64,000 nucleotides of DNA from Odobenus rosmarus divergens (taxonomy: Eukaryota > Chordata > Mammalia > Carnivora > Odobenidae), in assembly GCF_000321225.1 (NCBI RefSeq), contig NW_004450464.1, forward strand, positions 3,693,281 to 3,757,280, given 5' to 3'. The notes under the pieces were generated by a model that was given only the letters and a program-made list of their open reading frames with translations, searched no databases and was not told the DNA's origin. Within the stretch, counting starts at the first letter, position 1. Each line of letters opens with the position of its first letter. The translations under genes were made by a program, and so were the position numbers. Positions 9,841 to 21,202 of the stretch are shown piece by piece.

Positions 9841-12800
9841 CCGAGCTAATGCTTACGGTGGACACTCTGCAAGAAGCAGGATCTTTGCGATTTCCACTGC
9901 AAGTATGTTAGTCCTTAAGTTAAAACACACTCAACACTGTAGGTATTGACCTGTTGCTTCGTACAAGGAATTGTGTTAAGAGCACCAGGGACTTCAATGT
10001 GTATGTGATGCACCTGTTCTTAGAGAGCATATATGGAAGAACCAGGAGGGACCCTAAGACCGTTGCATAAAATACTAAAATACAAGATAAAATATGTGTT
10101 ACACAAGAAGTGCTAGGAAGGTCGAAGGAAGTGAGACTATAAATCAAGATGGAGAGATAAGGAAAAGCTTTAAGATGAAGGTGACTTTGAGCAGCTTATT
10201 TAATATTCCAGTGGTCAGATTTTGAGCATAACGTCTGTTACCTTTATTCGTTGTATAAATACTTCCTGAGCATATGCTCCAGGATCTTGTCTAGGCTTTG
10301 AAGTGGAGCAAGTGAGGCAGAGAAGAACAGAGACAGAGCTCCTGCAGCATCCTAGCTTTCCCCGGGCATATGCAGGGGAAAGGAAAAAGCATTATTTCCC
10401 CCTCAAATTTCCAGTATGTAAATAGCCCCAGGCATGTCAATGACTGGTAAAGAATGAAACTTCAAAAAGAACTTGGAATCACCTTGTGAAAGCCTTTGAA
10501 GGCAAGGGGTCAAGTCTTAGTGCTCCAGGAGAAGTGAGCAGGAGGTTAAAAGGACGGGAAACCAGATCCAGGAAGTTTGTGGTTGGCTTTGTTGCCAGGG
10601 GTCCTATAGTGAGTAGCTGCGCCATGGTCAGTGGTGGAGGGCGGGACAAAGAAGTGAGTGAGATCCCATAGGGGCAGGGCACAGCCAGAAGAAAGAATGG
10701 GGTCAAGGACAGAACCCTAGGGTACTCTCACATTTTGAATTTGATGAGGGTGTGGAGGACAAACAAAGCAGACAGCCAAAGGGACCAGTGAGGTAGAGGA
10801 AACGTGGGGAGACTGTCACCATTATCTGACTAAAGCCAAGAACAAAGTGGAGTTTCACTGAGGGAGTTGTTGCCCCCCTGAGAGGGCACTTTTGGGTCCT
10901 CCAGAATTCATGTGGAGGCTTCAGACTCAGACTAAGACACTGAATTTGGCAATTATGACAAGTCTTTCTGAGAAAGCCAAATCAATAATGCAGTGAACGC
11001 TGAATCCAGATTTTAGGGAGTTTCAGTAATAATAAACACATGGTGAGAAAATGGAGTCAAATGACTCGGACCCGGGGTTGGCACAGTTTGGGGATGCTCA
11101 ATGGCAGGCCAAGGCAATCCTCATGAAGGAGAGAAGGGAAGGTCAAAGGAGAGACTTAAAAATGCTTGTGGATCTAAAGTAAGGAGGTAGAGAGAATATC
11201 AATATACATAAAACTGGGGGCAAGAGATAAAGCTCAATTTCTGGAAAGACGGGAGGGAGAGCTGTGTGGGGCAAGATTGGGAAGCAGAACACAACTGAAA
11301 AGGTGGGAAAATGCCTTTTCCCACAGATCATTAATTATGCTATATGATGGTCTGTGTTTGGTTAAAATAAAGATTGTTTTCACACTTTTTACTGCTCTTG
11401 AGTTAATAATGTGAATACAAACTCTAAACATTTATCACACCCTGGATTTTACTAGCGCACAATGCAAGCAGAAGATCAGGGAACGGATTTCAGAATAACT
11501 CCATGCCTGGATTCTTCTTCCGCCCTTTTCCTCCTTTGGGAGCTCTTCTCAATTTAATTGTCGCCAGTTGATGATCAGTTAGGCATACCGATTTCAGTGG
11601 ACTTTAATAACAGAGCAGCATTATGAAAAATATCCTGTTGGAGTCCTAAGCTGGGGGGTTGGGGGGAAGAAACTAGACAATCCACAGTGTGTCACTGTCA
11701 CTGGCAAAGGACAAGTCAGTTACTCTCCATCCCCACACAAATGTATAAAGCAATTTGTACTTGAGCACAGCTGCTTCTAGGTCAACTGGAATAAAACACC
11801 TGGATAAGAATAACCAAGTCATGAAAAAATTGGGGAGACCAAATATGGATGATTCTTGGAATTCTTTTAATTGATTTGGAAAACAGAGGGATAGAGAAAG
11901 CTTCCTAAGCATTTTTTAGACAAACTGTCATTTCAGATGTGTTTTAGGTCAAAAATCTCAAGTGTAGGAAGTAGGTGCTTCGAGCACTGTCTTGTGTTAG
12001 AGGCATTATTGATGAAGTCATTATGCGCAAATTATGAATTCCTTCTTGTGGAAGGACAGTTTCCTGGGACTCTTATCCCCAAATTTAAGAAAAGTTTAAC
12101 GTGAAATGCTTGCCGCCTTGCTCCTTAGAGACAGCTGTTAGAAATTCTGGACCATCTCTTGAGGCAAAAAGCTAAACATTTTAGGGTAGTAAAGTGAGAG
12201 CTTTGGGCTGTCGATTCTATTCCGTTTCACCCATGGAAGATCAGCAGCTATCCGTCTTCCAACTGTTGTGTGTGGGGAGATGGACTGTGTGAAGGAGAAT
12301 CCTGGCCCACTGGACCCAGTTTGCTTTAGGAAGCGATGCTCACGCGTGCTTAAACTCTAAACAGCTCTGCTTGGAAAATCAATCGTGAAGGCGGGGAGTG
12401 AAGCTGGGTGCTCAGAGTTGACTAGAGGTGTTGAAGGTTTCCACAGAAAGGGACTGACAAGAGCCAGCAGTTAGCCATGAGAGCATTTTTGGTACACCAC
12501 AATGAAGTGGGCCCTGTGGATACATGAATTATAAAGGGGCACCTCTCTCCTGCTACTCCAAAGGACCCAGGGCCTGGCAAGCAGGGAGCAGGCTGCATTT
12601 CTCTCCTCCCCACTCCCTTGCCTGACACCTTTACGCAGTGCCTAAATTGTGCAGCTGTAGCTGATAACCCTGGGCCTGCCTGTCAGCATCTCCTCTATAG
12701 ACCGTTTTCCCAGAATCAAGCCCATGGTAGATGCCTCTTCTGTTGATCTAAAATGACACATTTTGTGGAATCTGACATCTCGGAACATCTATTCATAACC

Positions 12801-12900
12801 AGATACCGACTTTTAGCTGAGAGGGCCCCCTTGTCTCCTTCAGGGGCACCTACATGGTTTCAAGCCATAAAACAATAAGGAGCCAAGGAGAGGCCACAGA
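9841..12900. other. Intronic sequence with possible ancient repeat pieces
   Basis: Around 10250-10330 and 10480-10870 the wording ('aaatacttcctgagcat', 'aggttaaaaggac', 'gggtcaaggacagaaccc') recalls old unnamed mammalian repeats, but too weakly to assign. Otherwise nothing. ORFs of 60-79 codons are unsupported. Confidence 0.35.
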
Positions 12901-13480
12901 TTCATTCATTCATTCAAAAAAAAATAATGACCAAGCACCTGTTTTTGCCAGACAACTATTCTAGAAGTTGGAGATGCAGCCAAAAAAAAAAAAAAAAAAG
13001 GAAATTCCTATCTTCATGTCATGGAGCATATGTTCCAATGTTGGAAGAAGATAATAAATGAATCAAGTCAAGTACCATATATACTGTATGTCAGGTAGTG
13101 ATCAGTGCACTGGAGGGAAAATACAACACCTAAAAGGCAGTAGCTCATGCTGGGAGTGGGGGTGCTACTTCAAACCAAACAAGGAAGCCAGTGTTGCCGG
13201 TGCCGCTTGAATGAGAATACTAGTAGGAGACGGGGTTGGAGAGGTAGCAGGTAGATTGGGAGTGAGATCACATAAGGTCTTTTAGGCGCCTGCAGAGACT
13301 TATTTTCTCCTCCTCTGGGCGAACTGAGGAGTCCTTGGAGAATACAGAGAAAAGACACAATGACTGACATCACGTTCTCACCCTGGAGTGGAAAGTCGAC
13401 TGTAGCAGGAAATAGCAGAATGACCAACGATGGTATGGCCCCTGGAGGCTGATTGTGGTCTCTTCTGATTCTGGGAATTC
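12901..13480 (+). repeat. Ancient mammalian interspersed repeat (family not assigned)
   Basis: It opens with 'attcattcattcaaaa...gaccaagcacctg' and 'ctattctagaagttggagat', the common 'tattgagcacctactatg...ctggagatacagc' theme, and later 'agtgagatcacataagg' and 'gcaggaaatagcagaatgac'. A second, similar composite occurs at 44090-44780. An internal poly-A run lies at 12982-13000. Confidence 0.5.
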
Positions 13481-15099
13481 TCATGATAGGGGATGACTTT
13501 CTGCCCTGCCTATTTGGTCTTAAAGGATTCTGGCCTCTATGAGGCTGAGGAATGTTTTGGGTCCATCATACACATGTCTCAACATTTGTGGTTTAGACAG
13601 TAAAATGTATCCGGAAAAATGGTAAATGGCATTGTTGCCATGAAGAGATGGTGACTGCTCCTTCAGGGACAGCAGGTTCTGCTTTTTGTGTCAAGGCCTA
13701 GAATTAGCCATCACAGAGGGCCGGAGACAGGCTGTACCCAAGAGCCAAGGCAGAAAAAGGAGGTTAGGTTGCCTGATTTCTACTCTACCTGTATTAACTC
13801 CCAAAGCGCACAAGCATCATAGCAGGGCAAAGTGAAGCAATCCTTTTCAGGTCTTTTTAGATCCCTTTCAATGTCAGTATGATTTTGGCTTTATCTCCAT
13901 CCCTAAATGTGAATGAGTGATTAAAATGCAGATTGCAAATTCTAGACAACTCAAGTGTAATTTCTTGACCCCACAGCCTTTGCCTCCTGAATTTCAAAAA
14001 GAATTAGGACAACTCCTTTTTTTAGCAGCTGTAATGTGATACATAACTGAAACTGGCTCCCAAGCTGGCCCAGTGATTAGGGATTACGGTGGGTTGGAAT
14101 TCCTTCGCCAAGTAGGGATTAGTCGAGACCAGCATCAGTGGAATCAAGGAGTTAGTTACAAGCGATCATTTTATGGGGCTGTGATTTGTGTAACACAATT
14201 TCATTTGAAACAAGGAGAAAGAGCTCTGAAAGAGTGGTTGGAAGATTTAATGGCAGTATTCTATACAGTCTGTCACATCTGTAATATATGTTTCTAAGAA
14301 ACTACATAAAATCCAGTTGGTTCATGTCACATACCTTTATTTAACTTTAGAAGGAATCATAATCCATGCAAACTAAATTTAGGAAAAAAAAATACTGCAT
14401 TCTGGAAGGCCCATGCACATTTCAAATACATGCCTTTTAATTGTCAGAGAATTATTTACCCCCTGGGATCAGTCTCCCTAAACAACTGGCAGTCCCATGG
14501 CTATTAGTTCTGGCATGAAGCTTTGGAAGGCATGACTTCCTCCCTTCCAGAGCTCCTCAGTTTTGTATTTCCATATCAATTTATGTGGTTAGCACCTTTA
14601 TGCTAAATTAAAAGCACATCCCATGTAAAATGATCAGAATGACTAATACTAATATTTTTAAAAAGCAACCCTGTTTCTCAGTTTCAGTGTTCTACGTCTA
14701 CAAATCTAACTGCCACACACTTAAAAAATTATGCACGTCCTCAGGGAAAACTGAGGAGTGGCAGTGAATTGGAACAAGACTGAGATGATGTCTTTTGTGT
14801 ACTGTAACACTTCAAAATCATTGCTTCCTGGAAAAAAAAAATCACAGAGGCTTTTAATATTCATAAAGACTCGAAACAGGTGTTTGAACAGAACTTCAGC
14901 CACCTTTGACAGGAGCATAATGGGTTTGTCTGAAAGGGTCTTCATTTTCCCTGTCACTCACTGGCAGGACTCAGAACATCAAAACAGTTACACTCCTGAG
15001 CTTTCACTACCTGTTTCAAAGGATTACACTTGACATTTCTAATTTTTTTTCCTTTCGTTAAACTCTGTCCTCCCTCTTTTAAAACTGCATGATTTCGTT
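13481..15099. other. Intronic sequence, nothing recognised
   Basis: Unique-looking DNA. The 74- to 91-codon ORFs at 14073-15033 lie on both strands and overlap; none is convincing. Confidence 0.45.
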
Positions 15100-15402
15100 A
15101 GCAAATCAAAGCGGGCAGAAGAATACATTAGTGCTCATTGCTTATGGACTCCGGGCTGACCTCATTGCTTTTTATGTCTACCAGTAGACCACAAAAACTA
15201 TTTTTGGTTCATCATTTAGTGTGCAGACAGAGATCTGCGCGTCCGCCTCCGAAGAACACTATTTAGCCAGATGGGAATAAGTAGCAACCTGTGGCCTCCA
15301 TCTAAAAGATGGGCCACTTAGGCTTACAAGACACACCCCGCCGCCCGCGCCCGCCCCCTTCTGCTTCAGTTGCCCTTCTCACTTTGCAAGTGAAGACTCC
15401 CG
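15093..15402. promoter_or_regulatory. CpG-enriched patch, candidate regulatory element
   Basis: About a dozen CpG dinucleotides fall in ~310 bases, against near absence in surrounding intron. They include 'tgcgcgtccgcctccgaag' (15236-15254) and the C-rich run at 15335-15358. The latter reads on the minus strand as four G-runs separated by 1-4 bases, a G-quadruplex motif, and holds GC-box-like cores. It is too small for a classical CpG island and no transcript is evident; a regulatory role is inference. Confidence 0.35.
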
Positions 15403-17455
15403 AAAGCCAGGCCAAAGAGAAATAGTGCAAATGACCACTCTGTCCTTTGCCAAGTCAGAATACCCAAGACTGCATTCAGTCATGTGGGGGGCCCAGTACC
15501 CAGTGCCAAGTGCTAAATGGTGTCCACATTATTTAGATAAGAAATGGCTTTGGGAACAATATGAAGGTACTGTCGCTGGTTAGCTTCTTACACATCTCAG
15601 ACTCAGTTTCCTTATCCATTAAGTTAAGGATTTGGGCACCCTCTCAAGGCTTCATCCAGAAGTAAACATCTGCCACAACGTGCATCTGTCAGTTGCCCAC
15701 GGCCACAAGGAGATGGAATAAAGAAGAAAATAATAAAATAATGAAATGTCAAATTACCTATAATGACCTGAATAGTTTCTTAAACATTTCCCTCGTCTTT
15801 CCTTTTTGAAAGAGCAAAATAGTAAGTGGTATGACATTCACAAAAATAAGCATTATGTTCAGTCAGGGAACATCAATTTCTCTGAGAGACGACAATAAAG
15901 GGAACAGGAGGTAAAGCTTCGGGAGGTTGAAATTGCTGGGTTTTAAGTGAAGACAGAGGCACACTGTAAAAAAAAATTTTTTTAATATAAAGTTTTACCT
16001 TTTGCCAAAAAAAAAAAGAGGGTTTGGGGTGGGGGGTGAAATGTGGGAAGTAACAGTTGGCCATGGGATTATTAAGACCATATTTGTTGAAGCCTTATAA
16101 GGTGTATTTTTTAAAAAACATTGATAATGACATTTGTGTTTTCCCTCAAGAAATTTCAGTTTGCTCCCTTTTAGTATGCCAGTGACTCTGATCTTTCTTT
16201 CCCCACCTCCTGCTCTGACAGCCAAGTTTACATTTGGATGGATGCTTCCAAGTTTGGTTGAATGACTTAGAGAGATTTTCAAAGTACTTAAGGAATTTCC
16301 TTTGACTTGACATTTGAATTGGAGATGAAGTGATATAAAAATTTAAAGTAACCAGCATCATGGAACTTAATGTTCCTATTTCAGTAGATTTTTTTTTTCC
16401 TGTAAAATGTGGTCAGTGAAAAACCTTCATTTCTTATCATTCTTATTATGCATTTAAAATTCACTTTAAATATCACCCAAGGACCTGAATGCCAAAAATA
16501 AATGTGAAGCGCTTTCTCAAATATTACACAAAGTGACCTTCAGAGAGGACCCTCTCGTCACCAGAACAATTTCCATACAGCTGTTGATATGCCCATGAGC
16601 ATATCAGGCTTAAAAGGAGAGAAAGAAAGAGATAGGTTTATAAATTATTTTGACTCAAAACCCCCAAAGTAGAAACATGCTCACACACATCACCAGCCTG
16701 TTCCTTAGAAACTAGCACCTCAGGACAGAGGGATATTGCAGTACCATTGAATCCACTTTCCTCAGCCACCGCCTGTGAATTATGGCTGGCAGCGGGAGTT
16801 TTATGATACTATTGTAAAAGTAATGTACCTCTTAAGTGGCAATTTACTAAGTTGCTGATGAAATGCATTGCAAATATGTTAGTTTCGGGGTGGTTAGGAA
16901 AATTAACTGCTGCATACTTTCCATATTGTCATATATGCCAACGCGCTTAGAGAATGAGGAGCAGCTTTCTTGGAAAGCTGTTTGAGTGGAGCATATGGTC
17001 AGCTTGTCACCTGGTTAGAATCCTTAGGGGAATCTCCTGAGGCTATTTTTTTTTAAATCCGTTTAACTGTCACTAGCCCCAAATCATTAGATCTATAAAA
17101 TGTTCCCTTAGAGTCAAACTTTTCGTTGTGCTTCGTATTTAGTTTTCTATCCTGTCAGTTTGATCCCCACCCCCCAACCCTGCTTCCCAGCCTGGATGCC
17201 GAGCAATAGAGTGTAATGAAGCATCACTAGACCTCAGGTAATACTTGGAAGAGATCCCCTATTAATCCCCAGCCACTATGACAACCATATAAAAGAGAGA
17301 ATCAAAGGGATATAGCTAGGTGAGTGAATGTAAGGTCGGAAACTGGCGCTTCATTAAGTTTGTACTACCTTATCCTGGACAAAGATCTGTGATTATTTAC
17401 ATGACCTCTACAATATCGCTTATATTGGCAGACATTTTATAAAGCTTTAACAATT
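15403..17455. other. Intronic sequence, nothing firmly recognised
   Basis: 'actcagtttccttatccatt' at 15601-15620 may be a MIR scrap. A small inverted repeat (gatatgc/gcatatc, 16586-16605) and the stretch 16780-17040 look unique and are discussed as a possible conserved element. Confidence 0.4.
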
Positions 17456-17459
17456 TAAA

Positions 17460-17670
17460 AAGCCACTCAGATTCATTATGTCATCTGACTGCTCAGAACA
17501 GCCCTCTGAAGAAGGCGGAAGTTATTGTCCAAATTTCACACACAAAGACAAAAGCTGATAGAGATTAGGTTATTTGCTCAAGGTCATCCAGCTGTTGAGT
17601 AATGGAATTATAATTTGAAACCAGATCTCCTCACTCCAAGTCCATCATGGAAACCATGCTTTGGTTAGAA
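17460..17670 (-). repeat. MIR SINE, antisense, nearly full core
   Basis: 'attatgtcatctgactgctc', 'ttattgtccaaatttcacac', 'ttgctcaaggtcatccagct' and 'gaaaccagatctcctcactc' follow the MIR reverse complement in order. Confidence 0.8.
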
Positions 17671-18832
17671 CACATGTATATAGGAGCCCTAAACTGACCT
17701 AAAACATACAGAGGTAGTGTAAGTAACCTGCCAAACATTTCAAACGTGACATTTGATAAGCTCAATAGCAGAACTAGTGATTCACATCTCTTCTCTAACT
17801 AAATGATTTTGGAGCAGGATAGCAAATAAGTTACTATTTGCATCCCAACTTAGGAGTACAGTGATTGATTAGCAATGTCTACCATGGGCACAGGAAATGG
17901 CTGGTTCCAGCACACATATTTGCTGTTCTTATGCTGAAGAATCTATCACTTGGTAAAATACACTTGGGTTTTATAATGAAAAGCAACACAGACCAACAAA
18001 CTGACAAGTTTTTGTTAAGCATCAGTAAATGTTAAGCATTCTATTAGGCACTGTGAGTGAACATGAAGGAATTTGAGAGAAAGTCTTTGCCTGTGTAACT
18101 TACAATCCAATATGGAAAATAAACTAAATGTACAGATGACACTAGATTTTAATCTGCTGATACTGACTTTGAACACCGCACAGATTGATTCATAAAGGCG
18201 CAAATCACACAATAAAAAGAATCCATTTTTGTGAAACATGTGGCATCTTTTGAAACAATATCAAGGAACCAAATATAGATATGGAAAGAGCTTTAATAGA
18301 ATTCCTATAGGGTTTCAGAGTGCTGTATTTTCTTACATTTATTTCTACCATGTGGAAATATTTTACAGTGGTCAGAGTCCAAATGGGTTAAATATTTTGA
18401 ATCACTGATGAATTTGTTAATCTAAAAATTTGTTCACATGCATGTCTTTAGTAGTTATCTTAACAGTACAATTGTTGTGACTTTAGCTATAGTAAAAATG
18501 GACAGGGAGTCCATTAAAGCCCTACAATATCCTTTGTTCCTAATAGAAGTCGAAAAAATAAAGCTACAAAGTAGAAGTTCAGTTTCCTGGAGATTTATGA
18601 AAATTTTCCTGTAAGAGAAATGGTGGGAAGGGTTGAGGTTTCCTTCAAAATAATGTGGAGGTAAGGGGGGGGGAATGGATGGGGGAGGGGAGGAGGAGGT
18701 GGCAAATGAAACAGGATTGGCCATGAATTGAGAATTGATAAAGCTGTCTGATAGGTACATGATGGTTTACTATACTATTCTCTTTACTTTTATTTGTATG
18801 AAATTTTACATTAAAAAGTGTTTTTTAATCCT
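17671..18832. other. Intronic sequence, mostly unrecognised
   Basis: A weak ancient-repeat echo lies at 18030-18110 ('agcattctattaggcactgt'). The 101-codon minus-strand ORF at 18455-18760 is low-complexity (Ser/Pro-rich) in its middle, from the GA-rich run at 18660-18700, and is not supported. Confidence 0.4.
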
Positions 18833-18842
18833 TCTTAAAGAT

Positions 18843-20008
18843 GCCTCCTTTGTTGAAGACTAATTGACATATAATCATGGGTTAATTCTAGGCTCTCTGT
18901 TCTGTTCTATTAATCTGTGTGTCTGTTCTTGTGCCAGTGCCATACTGTTTTTGATTACTACAGCTTTTGTAGTATATCTCAAAATCTGGGATTGTTGTAT
19001 CTCTAGTTTTATTCTTCTTCTTCAAGATTGCTTGTGCTATTGGGGATCTTTTGTGGTTCCATACAAATTTTAGGATTATTTGTTCTAGTTCTGTGAAAAA
19101 TGCTTTTGGTATTTTGATAAAGATTGCATTAAATCTGTAAATTGCTTTGGGTAGCATGGACATTTTTGTAATATTCGTTCCCTCAATCCATGAGCATGGA
19201 ATATCCTTCCATTTGTTTGTGTCATCTTCAATTTCTTTCATCTTGTTTCATACTTTTCAGAGTACTGGTCTTTCACATCCTTAGTTAAGTTTACTCCTAG
19301 GTATTCTATTACTTTTGGTGCAATTGTAAATAGGAGTATTTTCTTAATTTCTCTTTCTGCTACTTCATTATTAGTGAATAGAAAAGAAGTAGATTTCTGT
19401 ATATTGATTTTGTATCCTGTGGCCTTCCTGAATTCATTTACCATATCTAATAGTTTTTTGGTGGTGTCTTCAGGGTTTTCTCTCTATAGTATCATGTCAT
19501 CTGCAAATAGGGAAAGTTTCACTTCTTCCTTACAATTTTGGATGCCTTTTATTTATCTGTCTTGTCTGATTTCTGTGGCTAGGACTTCCAGTGTTATGTT
19601 GAATAAAAGTGGTGAGAGTGGATATCCTTGTCTTCTTCTTGATCTTAGGGGAAAAGCTCTCGGTTTTTCACCATTGAGTACGATGCTATCTGTGGGTTTT
19701 TCATATATGGCATTTATTACATTGAGGGATGGCCCCTCTAAACCTACTCTGTTGAGAGTTTTTATCATGAAAGGATGCTGTACTTTGTCAGATGCTTTTT
19801 CTGCATCTATTGAAATGATCATACGGTTTTTATCCTTTCTCTTGTTGATAGGTTGTATCACATTGATTGATTTGGGAATTTTATGCCACTCTTGCATCTC
19901 AGGAATAAATCCCACCTGATCGTGGTGAAAGATTTTGTTGGATTCAGTTTGCTAGTATTTTGTTGAGGATTTTTGCACCTATGTTCATCAGAGATACTGG
20001 CTTATGCT

Positions 20009-20039
<31 letters not shown>

Positions 20040-21190
20040 TTTTTTTTGTAGCGTCTTTATCTGGGTTTGGTATCAGTGTAAACCTGGCCTCCTAGAATGA
20101 ATTTGGAAGCTTTCCTTCCTCTTCTATTTTTTGGGAAAATTTGAGAAGAAAAGATACTAACTCTTCTTTAAATGTTTAGTAGAATTCACCTGTGAGGCCA
20201 TCTGGTCCTGGACTATTGTTTCTAGCAAGTTTTTCGATTACTGATTCACTATCATTGCTGGTAATTGGCCTGTTCAAATTTTCTACTTCTTCCTGCTTCA
20301 GTTTTGGGAAGTTATATGTTTCTAGGAATTTACCCATTTCTTCTAGGTTGTCCAATTTGTTGGCATAAAATCTTGCATAATATTCCCTTATAATATTTTG
20401 TATTTCTATAATGCTGGCTATTATTTCTCCTTTTTTATTTCTGATTTTGTTTATTTGAGTCCTCTCTCTCTCTCGATGGGTCTAGCTAAGGGTTCATCAA
20501 TTTTGTTGATCTTTTCAAAGAACTACTCTTGGTTTCATTGATCTGTTCTATTGTTTCTTTTGTATCTATTTCATTAATTTGTGCCCTAATCTTTATTTCC
20601 TTCCTTCTACTGACTTAGCGGTTTTTTGTTCTTCTTTTTCTAGCTCCTTTAGGTGTAAAGTTAGGTTGTTTTTGAGATGTTTCTTGCTTCTTGAGTTAGG
20701 CCTGTATTTCTATAAAATTCCCTCTTAGAACAGCTTTTGCTATATCCAAAGGTTTTGGACCATTGTGTTTTCATTGTCATTTGTATCCATGTATTTTTTT
20801 AATTTCCTCTTTGATTTCTTGGTTGACCATTCATTGTTTAGTAGCATGTTATTTAACTTCCATATACTTGTGTTCTTTCCAGGTTTTTTTCTTGTGGTTG
20901 ACTTCTAGTTTCATTACATTGTGTTTGGAAAAGATGCATGGTATGACTTCAGTCTTTTTTGTTTGTTGAGACATGTTTTGTGCCCTAACATGTGATCTGT
21001 TCTGGAGAGTATTACATGTGCACTTGAAAAGTTGGGTAGGGGGATGGGTGAAATAGGCAAAGGGGATTAATAGTACACCTATTGTGATGAGCACTGAGTA
21101 ATATATAGGATTGTTGAATCACTATACTGTACACCTGAAACTAACATAACTGTATATTAGTTATACTGGAATTCAATCTTAAAAATTCCC
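18843..21190. mobile_element. 5'-inverted (twin-primed) LINE-1 insertion
   Basis: From 18843 to about 21031 the sequence is L1 ORF2 DNA in antisense orientation. At ~21031 it switches to the sense 3' end of a carnivore L1 ('agggggatgggtgaaatagg', 'gatgagcactgagtaatata', 'ctatactgtacacctgaaac') ending near 21190. The whole block is flanked by 'tcttaaagatgc' (18833-18844) and 'tcttaaaaatgc' (21191-21202), a 12-base duplication with one mismatch, which supports one insertion event with an inverted 5' part, as expected from twin priming. The C-terminal part of ORF2 and most of the 3' UTR are missing between the two halves. The element is immobile. Confidence 0.8.
18888..20960 (-). pseudogene. Decayed L1 ORF2 (reverse transcriptase) remnant
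   Basis: Open pieces remain on the minus strand at 19553-19915, 19238-19444 and 18888-19241, in N- to C-terminal order but in different frames, broken by stops and indels. The first piece holds the RT palm stretch with '[16 protein letters not shown]' and '[11 protein letters not shown]'. The catalytic Phe-Ala-Asp-Asp motif is encoded at 19496-19507, in a section between open pieces. The second and third pieces hold 'TGYKINIQKSTSFLFTN' and '[19 protein letters not shown]', characteristic of the region after the RT palm. L1 ORF2 is the endonuclease/reverse transcriptase used for target-primed reverse transcription; this copy cannot make a working protein. A (tc)n/T run at 20009-20047 interrupts the 5' half. 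Confidence 0.88.
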
Positions 21191-21202
21191 TCTTAAAAAT
21201 GC

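Noticed and set aside
19374..19919. 181-codon + strand ORF, the longest in the window
   Set aside because: It is the non-coding strand of the L1 ORF2 reverse transcriptase region.
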